Origin: Halictus rubicundus
Taxonomy: Eukaryota > Arthropoda > Insecta > Hymenoptera > Halictidae
DNA: 64,000 bases
Assembly (NCBI RefSeq): GCF_050948215.1
Contig: NW_027489002.1
Coordinates: 62,001-126,000, forward strand
Reading direction: 5' to 3'
The stretch's first letter is position 1, and every line of letters begins with the position of its first letter. Positions 24,159 through 32,215 of this stretch are shown here, piece after piece. The translations under genes were made by a program, and so were the position numbers. The notes under the pieces are model-generated. The model was given only the letters and a program-made list of their open reading frames with translations, was not told where the DNA came from and did not search any database.

Positions 24159-25703
24159 ATGGACGAGGAAGAAAAATTCCTCACACCAATGCAACCAGCA
24201 GCGAAAGGCAATGTCTTCAAGAAAAGCTCAAAAATAAAGCATAGCGCGGAAAAAGAAAAGGATAGATCATTGATTAAAAGACCAAGAGAAAATGAAGAGG
24301 AAACCGACACAGATTCGGTAATCTCGGACGTAATCTTGGTCGGAAGTACGGCATTAAAAAAGAAACGACTAGAAGACATAACTTTGTACGCAATCAACCA
24401 GACCGACGACGAAGAGAAGGATGAGGAGGACGACGTATTAAAACTAATAGGGCAACTAATAAAAATCCTCAAAAAAACTAAAAATTCAACACGCGAGGTT
24501 AAAAATTATTGTGCGGACCCACTAACGGAGGTAAAAAACGTGACGAAATGTCACGCCAGCCAAGCGGATAGACTGCTCGAAGTGGCGATCACCAAGCTAA
24601 AAAACATTGAACTAATAATAGAAAATAAACAACTCAAAAATAGTATACTGCATAGAGATATGGGAACGCAATGCTCCTTAGCTAAAAATGAAAATAATGT
24701 TCCACCGAAACCCGAAAAGCATAAAAAGACAGCAGAAGGACTGAAGAAAAGATTAATGTATGAAAGTGAAGCGGAAGAAGCAAGCGGCAAATTGAACAAG
24801 GAAATCGACCATGATAAAGAGAAAGAAAACGAATGGAAGACAGTCGAGAATAGAAATAAAAACGAGGAGAAGAAAGCTTTAAGGAAAAAGAAGAAAGAAG
24901 AGGAAGAAGCAGCAGAAGCAGAGAAAAGAAAACGGGAACAAGAAAAGGAACGAGAAAAAAGAAACAAGCTTCCTCCGCCTCCAAAATCGGAAGCTATAAT
25001 CATTAAAACATCAGAAACAAGGACCTTCGCGGATTTATTTAAACAACTAAAGACCAATGCTGGAGATAGATTGAATGGAATTCATACCGTAAGAAAGTCC
25101 AGGGGAGGAGATCTCGTTATAGAGATGGAAAAGGGTACCACTGGCGGAGATCTGGAAAAATTCGCGAAGGACACCCTAGGGGGAGATTGCAAAATCAGGA
25201 GAATGGCCCCCAAGGTAGTGTACGAAATAAAAGATCTCGATCCAACAATCGACAGAGGGGAACTCCAGGAGGAACTCGAAAAAATTCTAGGAATTCAGAA
25301 AGATGAAATAGAGGTCAAAAATATCCGATTCGGATACGGAGGAACTCGGATGGCCATAGTTGCCCTTCCGGCTAAAATATTGGAACAATTGGGACAGGAA
25401 AATAAATTAAAAATCGGCTTTACAAACTGCAGAGTCAAAAGGACTCAGAACATTCTAAGATGCTACAAGTGCCACGCTTTCGGGCACTTATCGTACAACT
25501 GCACGTTAGATCTGAAGGGTCAAGAACTCTGCAGGAGATGCGGGGCAATAGGACACCAAATTAATGGCTGTGAGGCAATAAGATGCTGTGTCCTCTGCAT
25601 CCGAGAAGGGATACACGCATCGAAGGCCGAACATGTTGCGGGGGCGGTAAACTGCCCGCAATATAAAAAATTTTTGGAGCAATCAGCTAGGAGTAACGCA
25701 TAA
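24159..25703 (+). CDS. ORF1: Gag-like RNA-binding protein with CCHC zinc knuckles
   Basis: 514 aa. It would coat the element's RNA and form the ribonucleoprotein that carries it to the target, in the nucleus for relatives of this group. The N-terminal part is charged, with basic clusters such as KKKR (67-70) that could serve nuclear import. About 200-270 is a very Lys/Glu-rich, probably coiled-coil stretch, followed by a PPPP linker (272-275). About 290-430 resembles the conserved central Gag domain of R1-type elements (RGGDLVIEM, then IKDLDP). The zinc knuckles are C435-C438-H443-C448 and C458-C461-H466-C471 (both C-x2-C-x4-H-x4-C), plus a looser third one (C477, C480, H492, C499). The start ATG has A at -3 and G at +4. 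The frame is intact. ORF2 follows after 17 bases in the -1 frame. Gag assignment is firm; the exact family is inferred. Confidence 0.9.
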   Translation: MDEEEKFLTPMQPAAKGNVFKKSSKIKHSAEKEKDRSLIKRPRENEEETDTDSVISDVILVGSTALKKKRLEDITLYAINQTDDEEKDEEDDVLKLIGQLIKILKKTKNSTREVKNYCADPLTEVKNVTKCHASQADRLLEVAITKLKNIELIIENKQLKNSILHRDMGTQCSLAKNENNVPPKPEKHKKTAEGLKKRLMYESEAEEASGKLNKEIDHDKEKENEWKTVENRNKNEEKKALRKKKKEEEEAAEAEKRKREQEKEREKRNKLPPPPKSEAIIIKTSETRTFADLFKQLKTNAGDRLNGIHTVRKSRGGDLVIEMEKGTTGGDLEKFAKDTLGGDCKIRRMAPKVVYEIKDLDPTIDRGELQEELEKILGIQKDEIEVKNIRFGYGGTRMAIVALPAKILEQLGQENKLKIGFTNCRVKRTQNILRCYKCHAFGHLSYNCTLDLKGQELCRRCGAIGHQINGCEAIRCCVLCIREGIHASKAEHVAGAVNCPQYKKFLEQSARSNA

Positions 25704-25720
25704 AATTCAATTTAAAATTA

Positions 25721-28700
25721 TTGCAAATTAATCTGAACCATTGTAGGCTCGCTCACTGCTTGCTAACACAAACAGTCGCAGAAACGGGGGTGGACATAGT
25801 TCTGATTTCAGAGCCACTTTACAATCCAGGAAACTGGATTTACTCAACTGGAAATTCAGCAGCAATCTGGGTCACTAATACAAACGGCTTTAAAAGACAA
25901 GAGGACGGAGACAGGGTACAGGAAGACTACGTTGCGGTAAGAATTGATAACCTCACGATAGTAAGTACCTACATTTCTCCAAATATCTCTACGGATCTCT
26001 ACACACACAAAATAAAGAAACTAATGCAGTTTGTCGACCAGGAACGCCTGAAAGGAAAAAGAATTTTGTTAGGAGGAGACTTTAATGCTAAATCCCCAGC
26101 CTGGGGATCTGTAGAACAGAATCTTAAAGGAACAATATTATTGGAAGAAATGCTAAGGATAAACATCTTCCCCTGTATCCCTGAGGGAGGACACACCTTT
26201 GAGAGAGGGAAATCCACCTCAAATCTGGATTTCATAGCAACTACCCGGGACCTACAAGAAAAAGACAACAAAATCATTAATAAAGTACTTAACAAAGAAA
26301 CAGCATCCGATCACAAATATTTGTTCACAGAGATTCAAACTAAGGACGAGATGCAAAGGAACAAGGGAAGTCAAAGCAATAAATGGAAATTAACGAGAAC
26401 AGGACTCCTCAGGCTGGGGACGGCGCTGCAAAGATCTATCATAGAGGAAGGACTCAACGAAGCAAACTATTTTAATAAAGACGAGGAAACTAAGTTTCTA
26501 AACAATATTTATAAAATCTGCGACGAAGAGCTAGATAAACCCGAATCAACGCATAGAAAGGTTAAAAGTAATATCTGGTGGACTCCTGAGTTAAAGAAAG
26601 AAAGAGATAAAACCCAGAAACTTAGAAGGTCAGTCCAAAAAGCGAGGAGGAAGGGTAAGGACGACGAAAGGGAGGCCTTAACCTTCCTATACAAACGAGC
26701 TAAGAAGAACCTACAAAGACTAATTTCCAAACAGAAAGAGATATCATGGAACGAACTATGCGAAACTATTAATAAGGACATATGGGGCAAGCCCTATAAA
26801 ATAATCATAAGACAGGTTAAAAAAGACAATCCTCCAGCCTCTCTCTCAGCAGAGTGTGCAGCAAACGTGATGGAGGGATTATTCCCACAAGATTTTAGAC
26901 AACCTGACGAGCAACCAAGTGGAAACAACGGAAGCGAGAACAATGAGACAGAAAGGGAAAATAGCCTGAGAAACCAAGAGGAGACAATCGGAAGAAAAAT
27001 ACCCGAGGTTACCTCGGAAGAAATCATAGCTGCTTCCAAATTGCTGAAATCCGGAAAAGCCCCGGGAAAAGACGGTATGCAACCTGAAATTATAAAATTA
27101 TTAGCAGAAACAAGGCCGGACAGATTTGCTGCCCTCTTCAAGGGCATTCTAATTAGAGGGAGTATACCACAGCAATGGAAAGTAGCAAGAACAATTCTTC
27201 TTAGAAAAGAAGGTAAGGACCCTTCCTCCCACTCTGCCTACAGACCAATTTGTATTCTAGATGCTGTGGCCAAGCTCCTGGAATATGTCATCCGGGCGAG
27301 ATTACATGGAGAGCTAGGAGAAAGACCTTTCAGCTCAAATCAATTTGGATTCACTAAGGGAACATCAACCATACATGCAATGGAAATCGTCAGGAAAGCG
27401 GCAATTGAGGCCTCGGCAAAAAACAGATTTGCGGTCATGATCGCCCTTGACGTAAAAAACGCCTTTAACTCTTTGAGCTGGAAGGCAATCGACAACGAAT
27501 TAAAAAACAGGAAAGTATCCGAGTATCTCGTCCGGATAATAAGTGACTATTTCAGGGGCAGAATGGTAGAATACGAAGCATCGGAAAAATCAATAGAACT
27601 GAATATGAAAATGGGAGTCCCTCAAGGCTCAGTCCTCGGCCCTTTTTTGTGGAATTTGGTGTACGATGGACTTCTAAATAGATCGACACCGCCGATGACA
27701 CAAAAAATTGCCTTTGCAGACGACTTGGCCATTATTATTCAGGCTTCTACCACCAATAGACTCAAGCTGAGAGCAGAAGAAATCGCTGAGGACACCAAAC
27801 AGTGGATGACCACGGCCGGACTGTCCCTAGCGGAAGACAAAACAGAAATCATGTGGCTGAATTGTAAATATGTTGACCCGAACCTTTGTTTCAGAATAGG
27901 AGACGCTGAGATAATACCGAAGAATGAATTGAAATACCTCGGAATAATCTTCGAATCCAATAAAAGTTTTAAAAAACAAATCGAGAAGGCAACTAATAAG
28001 GCCATAAGAACGATGTCTGCCCTCAGCAGGATTATGACAAATAAAATTAAGACTAGACAAACAGGAAGAAAGCTGTACTTTATGACTATGGAATCGATCG
28101 TGTTATACGGAGCACCAATATGGGCCGAAGCTGCGGAAAAAATTTTCTTTAGAAGATTACTCAGAAAAACGCAAAAAATGGGGCTTACAAGAGTAGTAGC
28201 AGCCTATAGATCGGTACCGTTAGAAACTTTAGCAGTCTTAGCGGGGATCCCCCCCTGGGATCTCAAAGTTTTGGAAAGAAGAAGAATCTTCGAGGAAGAA
28301 AATGATATGACGTCATTTTTGAGAGAACATGGGCCTAACGCCGCGGAGAATAGAGGACAAAATCCACCACCAACTACTGGCATAGAGGAAGAAACTACGG
28401 AAGAAATAGTTGAATTAGCAATTTCCAGGTTCAAAAAACAAATCAGGAAACAAAATAAAGAAATCACTCTCCAAAAGTGGCAAGATGAATGGAACCACAA
28501 CGTTGTAGGCCGATGGACACACAAACTTATTCCTGATATAGATAAATGGGTAAATAGGAAACACGGCGAGTTGAACTTTTACCTAACACAAGCCCTTACC
28601 GGGCACGGAGTTTTTAATTTGTTTAGAAAACGCATTGGCAAAACCGAATCAGATGAGTGCTGGTTCCATCCGGGAACCACTGACACACCGGAACACACTA

Positions 28701-28972
28701 TTGTCTCATGCCAGAGATGGACGGAGGAGAGGAAGCCGCTCTTGGAAGCCCTACGAACCGATGCGGAATCTCTGTCTACGGAGAAAATAATGGACGGTAT
28801 CCTAGAGAGCGAACCTACTTGGAAAATATTTATGGTCCTCTGCAGAAACATCCTAAGCACGAAGGAAGAAGAGGAAAGAAGAAGAGAGAAAGAGCTGATA
28901 GACAATCCGATAATAAGAGGTACAGACGAAGATCTGGAATCTGCCGATGCCGAAATCATGGGAGACCTCTAG
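25721..28972 (+). CDS. ORF2: AP-endonuclease and reverse transcriptase (Pol)
   Basis: About 1083 aa counted from codon 25721. It nicks target DNA and reverse-transcribes the element's RNA from the nick. Endonuclease, residues 1-205: INLNHCR (3-9), E31, GGDFNAK with D120 and N122, D170, and SDHKYL with D197 and H198. Reverse transcriptase, about 430-760: APGKDG (447-452), LDVKNAFN with D577, GVPQGSVLGP (632-641), and FADD with D667 and D668. All expected catalytic acids are present. The C-terminal zinc motif is C980-x2-H983-x8-H992-x4-C997; relatives usually have Cys at the second place. The frame is open from 25697 (after TAA 25694-25696), but the first in-frame ATG is residue 102 (26024), inside the endonuclease. 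Codon 25721 is TTG, so the true start is unresolved: reinitiation after ORF1, a non-AUG start, or frameshifting. The frame is -1 relative to ORF1. The stop is TAG at 28970. Confidence 0.93.
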   Translation: MQINLNHCRLAHCLLTQTVAETGVDIVLISEPLYNPGNWIYSTGNSAAIWVTNTNGFKRQEDGDRVQEDYVAVRIDNLTIVSTYISPNISTDLYTHKIKKLMQFVDQERLKGKRILLGGDFNAKSPAWGSVEQNLKGTILLEEMLRINIFPCIPEGGHTFERGKSTSNLDFIATTRDLQEKDNKIINKVLNKETASDHKYLFTEIQTKDEMQRNKGSQSNKWKLTRTGLLRLGTALQRSIIEEGLNEANYFNKDEETKFLNNIYKICDEELDKPESTHRKVKSNIWWTPELKKERDKTQKLRRSVQKARRKGKDDEREALTFLYKRAKKNLQRLISKQKEISWNELCETINKDIWGKPYKIIIRQVKKDNPPASLSAECAANVMEGLFPQDFRQPDEQPSGNNGSENNETERENSLRNQEETIGRKIPEVTSEEIIAASKLLKSGKAPGKDGMQPEIIKLLAETRPDRFAALFKGILIRGSIPQQWKVARTILLRKEGKDPSSHSAYRPICILDAVAKLLEYVIRARLHGELGERPFSSNQFGFTKGTSTIHAMEIVRKAAIEASAKNRFAVMIALDVKNAFNSLSWKAIDNELKNRKVSEYLVRIISDYFRGRMVEYEASEKSIELNMKMGVPQGSVLGPFLWNLVYDGLLNRSTPPMTQKIAFADDLAIIIQASTTNRLKLRAEEIAEDTKQWMTTAGLSLAEDKTEIMWLNCKYVDPNLCFRIGDAEIIPKNELKYLGIIFESNKSFKKQIEKATNKAIRTMSALSRIMTNKIKTRQTGRKLYFMTMESIVLYGAPIWAEAAEKIFFRRLLRKTQKMGLTRVVAAYRSVPLETLAVLAGIPPWDLKVLERRRIFEEENDMTSFLREHGPNAAENRGQNPPPTTGIEEETTEEIVELAISRFKKQIRKQNKEITLQKWQDEWNHNVVGRWTHKLIPDIDKWVNRKHGELNFYLTQALTGHGVFNLFRKRIGKTESDECWFHPGTTDTPEHTIVSCQRWTEERKPLLEALRTDAESLSTEKIMDGILESEPTWKIFMVLCRNILSTKEEEERRREKELIDNPIIRGTDEDLESADAEIMGDL

Positions 28973-30277
28973 ATAAGTATTAATCAGATCCTAATTTGCG
29001 ACTAGTAAAAATAAATATTAGAAAGTATGATACTCGCTAAAATAAATGTAATCTCTCTGTGTTGCAGCGCTTCCCGGGGGGGGGGGGGGGGCGAGGAGCG
29101 GAGGACATCGCGGGAAAAGGAGGCCTCAATAGACGGTGGAGGATGCCGAAGGTCAACCGACGCCTGTGAAGAAGCGAATACGCGGGACCAGGCTAGGGCG
29201 ACAACAAGGAGATCAACCACCGCTAAGTAGAGGGAGAAACTTCCAAGCTCAACGCAGACAACCCTTCAGCATCTCGGCTCCCCCCCCCCTGGCCCCTCCA
29301 CACTCCCCCGGGGACGCTGTAGCACGGAGCAGACGGTGGAAGGCAACGAAGCCAAAGGACCAGCGGCGTATTACTTGCGGCTCCGGTTGCAGCTTCCCAG
29401 GCGCCACTTACCGACTCCGGGCAGAGCGCGACACCGCGAAAAGTAGGATAAAGTAGGAATCGCGCGAGAAAGCGAAGATAGCGGGCGAGAAGTGACAAGG
29501 TAAATCAGGGGCATACTCCCAGCGGCGTATTGCTTAGCACTAAGCGACAAGATGGCGGACGACGCTATCAACGCGTGGCGAATTGTATTTTATTAAATTA
29601 TAAGGGTTAGGGGAACTTTTAACGTGCCAGATTGTAAACCCGACGTTTTTTGGAAACGGCGAATTTTTTGATATAGAAAAAACAACTGAAAAGGGTCTAT
29701 TTTAAAAGATATTTTCAAGAGGGGGGGGGGGGGCTAAAAAATTAAGATGAAAATAAAAATTTGCACCTTTCTAAACGCCCGCCAAAAATTTGACCAGATA
29801 AAATATTAAAAATCTTGATTTTATAGCTAAAAGAAATTTCGTGGAGCACAGAATACGCGGCTCAGGCCACGGTAATAGTATAATATGTACATAGTCGTTT
29901 CCAGAACACGGGCGGGTAGCACGAAGAAAGTTTATTAGGAGGAAAGTATTAATCGGATAGCATAGAATATATTTTAAAATTAGACAGTTAGGCAATATAC
30001 TAACCGAAAATAGAAGAAGAAATAGGACACTTGCCCCTCTGTTTCCATACCACAAGGGTAAAACGGGAAAAAATCATAAGACGAGGACGTTAACGATAGA
30101 ACAACTCAGGTCAAAGCAATCAAAATATCAAAATTTTGAAATGATGGGGTTACTCGAGTTCAACTACATTGTCTCGGCGTAACACAACACACCACGACCG
30201 AAAAACGCTCGGAGAAACGGGTAGGGAGGGGGAAAGTCACCGAGGCCTCCCGTGCCTCAGGATTGAATTTGAAAAGC
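28973..30277 (+). other. Unique part of the retrotransposon 3' UTR
   Basis: 1.3 kb after the ORF2 stop that is not repeated elsewhere in the window. The first 600 bp are GC-rich compared with the rest of the element and hold a G16 run (29076-29091) and a C10 run (29280-29289). A G13 run lies at 29721-29733. The 13-mer CCAGCGGCGTATT occurs twice, about 160 bp apart (near 29360 and 29520). Short open frames up to about 106 codons lack an ATG start or recognisable domains. With the following repeat, the whole 3' UTR is about 3.2 kb, very long for an R1-type element. Confidence 0.75.
29548..29560 (+). promoter_or_regulatory. YY1/Pho-like motif
   Basis: CAAGATGGCGGAC closely fits the YY1/Pho consensus (core ATGG within AAGATGGCGGC). 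In mammalian L1, a YY1 site at the 5' end sets the start of transcription. Here it lies in the 3' UTR, 718 bp upstream of the second direct repeat. It would matter only if transcripts start in the 3' end of an upstream copy. Function is not shown. Confidence 0.35.
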
Positions 30278-32176
30278 AGAGCGAATCGAAATCTCACCGA
30301 GCTAACATCGTAAGAGAGCATAGAAACGCGAAAATTTCAACCGCACTCGCGAGTTTTACTTTAATTTATTCTTACTCGAAATAATAAGTATGAGTATATA
30401 TAAAAGTAAAAAGTGAGTGGAAAATTCAAAACCAAAAGGACTATAAAGCCAAAACGCGAATAAAGACGCGATTCACGCGGAGTTCGGGTTAAAAACCCCT
30501 CAGGGGCGGATAAACTCCTAAGAGGAAAATAACTTGAAAGAAAATAGCAGATCATCAACTATAGAATCTCGAAAAACCAAACGCGAACATCTGAAAAAGA
30601 AAAAGAAAAGATTAAACTCTTAAAATTAAATCGGGTACACTTACGTGAAAATAAGATACTTCCAGCAAAATCCGGGAAACGGGAGTGCCGAAAAACTGCA
30701 TATACCTGAAAAGAAAGAAATAGAAAAAGACTAGAAGTTTTTAAAAATAGTAGAGATGTCAATTAAATTTTAAAAATAAATAAATAATTAAAACCGGTGA
30801 AATAACAGTGTTAGAAAACGAACAATTACACTCGATAGATTAATACCAAGTGGACTATAAAGCAGTTTAGAATTTCCAAGTGTCAAGTGACGAGAGAGAT
30901 AGAGAGAAAATACATAGAACAAGAGAGGATAGAGAACACCCGAAAGGCCAAGCCGAGAAGTTCACACAACGTGAGGGGTCGGTCGGACGGTGTTACCTAA
31001 AGTAAGGTAGGAACTAGAAGAGTTAAAACCGCAGAGGGATAACCAGTAGTAATTATACACCGGATATAAAGTCTTAGGAGAAAGAGATAGAACTCGGGTA
31101 AAATACAAAAATAGGCCGATCTCAATAAAATTTTAGGGCCGCCCATTTCGAAGGGTGGCGAGTCGAAGGGGGTCGGAAAGGAGAAGTTATTCTCCCCCCC
31201 CGAAAACTTTTTTGCTCTGCACCCACCCATTTCGGAGATATAGCGATTAGCAGGCTTATTTTACGGAAATTAGGGAAACGGACCAGACGAAAGTAAAGTG
31301 CTCGCCCGTACCGTTACAACGAGCCGCTGAACGCCGGAATCGGTGAAAGTTGAAAATTAGCGTGCATACCGGGTGACCAAATAATTTCGGATCCTAAAAA
31401 ATCTGAGTACGTGGGTCGACTCGTTAGGGGAATCTAAGGGGTGTCTGTGATCTGGGGAACATTGTTCCCCAAGGCAAAAAATTTGTCGAAACCCCCCCCC
31501 CCTTTTCGAGATAACAACACGGACAAGGGGAAGGAGCTGATTCTCGAAAAAACTTTCAACGAGGCAAGTTACGCATTCAACGAGGGCTTTACAAACATAT
31601 AAGAATAAGTGGGGGTCAACTATCCAAAAACCCCCACTTCCCTCTTGCGAAATCCAGAAATTAGCAGAATTTTAGCATTTCTTAGCGTTTTTTCGTCACT
31701 TTCAGACGATTTTAGATAATTCGAAGCGATTTTAGAATTTTTCCCGTCGATCGCACGAGATTTCTTAAAAAATTCTTACAATTTTGCGAATTTCGTCAAA
31801 TTTTCGTAGCTAGTAGGTAGAGAGAATATCGTAGCCGCTAAGTAGATTTCTGCGGACCTCGGCGATTCTGTGCGAATTTTAGATAAGATAGGTTAGGTTA
31901 ATAGAAAAAATTAGAATTACAACTGTTTGTGTTGGTTTTTTTTTGGTTTTTGGTTAATAAGGTTTAGCTAGTAAATTTTTAGAGTTTAGGTTTTAGATTT
32001 GTAATCTTAGGGTTAATCTCGAGTTTAGTTACTTTAAGTGTTAGTATATATAAAATAGATTAAGTTTAAGCGAATCGATTAGATTAAATTAAATTAAGTA
32101 CATGCGCGACCAGCGATAATAGATTTTTAACGATTTTGTAGAAATTGAAAAGTTAAATAGAGGCAAATACCTTTAA
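30278..32176 (+). repeat. 3' direct repeat of the retrotransposon (about 1.9 kb)
   Basis: Second copy of 21502-23407, in the same orientation, forming the last 1.9 kb before the tail. It contains the same TATA-like sequences (30395, about 32045), the same hairpins (31607-31639) and the shorter C11 tract (31492-31502). It carries no long ORF. The base before it is C, whereas a G precedes the 5' copy, so the similarity stops exactly at 30278. Confidence 0.95.
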
Positions 32177-32195
32177 AAAAAAAAAAAAAAAAAAA
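32175..32195 (+). other. Poly(A) tail of the retrotransposon
   Basis: 21 consecutive A joining the element to the second target-site copy, as expected for target-primed reverse transcription of a polyadenylated RNA. The first one or two A may be encoded, because the 5' repeat reads CCTTTAA at the same place. Confidence 0.95.
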
Positions 32196-32211
32196 GGATA
32201 GGATACAGGAT
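32196..32211 (+). repeat. Target-site duplication, 3' copy
   Basis: GGATAGGATACAGGAT, identical to 21485-21500. The satellite then continues with GATCGG variants in the same order as after an uninterrupted GATACAGG variant near 18550. Confidence 0.85.
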
Positions 32212-32215
32212 AGGA

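Larger units (their letters stand above)
21501..32195 (+). mobile_element. R1/TRAS/SART-like non-LTR retrotransposon with LTR-like direct repeats
   Basis: A complete-looking insertion of 10,695 bp bounded by a 16-bp target-site duplication. Order: one unmatched G; direct repeat (21502-23407); unique segment with AATAAA motifs and an internal A25; leader; ORF1 (24159-25703); ORF2 (25721-28972); unique 3' UTR; second direct repeat (30278-32176); A21 tail. Both ORFs are open, which suggests recent activity. The Gag knuckles plus an AP-endonuclease-RT Pol place it among APE-type non-LTR elements, and the motif style fits the R1 clade. Known R1-clade relatives target rDNA or TTAGG telomere repeats; here the target is GGATA satellite. 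Long direct repeats are not usual for the clade. They recall TART of Drosophila (jockey clade), so the similarity would be convergent. Clade assignment is from motif recognition, not a tree. Confidence 0.9.

Noticed and set aside
24080..25057. Minus-strand ORFs opposite ORF1 (100-168 aa, Ser/Phe-rich)
   Set aside because: Shadows of the Lys/Glu-rich coding strand of ORF1.
25999..28959. Minus-strand ORFs and an 91-aa plus-strand ORF (28708-28983) within ORF2
   Set aside because: They overlap the conserved endonuclease/RT frame and have no features of their own.
29136..29456. Possible third ORF (106 codons) in the GC-rich part of the 3' UTR
   Set aside because: It starts at GTG, not ATG, shows no domain, and the composition is explained by the GC-rich stretch.
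21502..32176. True LTR retrotransposon or endogenous retrovirus
   Set aside because: There is no integrase, protease, RNase H or tRNA primer site. Pol has an N-terminal AP-endonuclease, and the element ends in poly(A) with a 16-bp target duplication, all of which indicate target-primed reverse transcription.
21502..32176. Penelope-like element (which can carry pseudo-LTRs)
   Set aside because: No GIY-YIG endonuclease is seen. The APE-type endonuclease and FADD-type RT with Gag knuckles fit the R1-like group.
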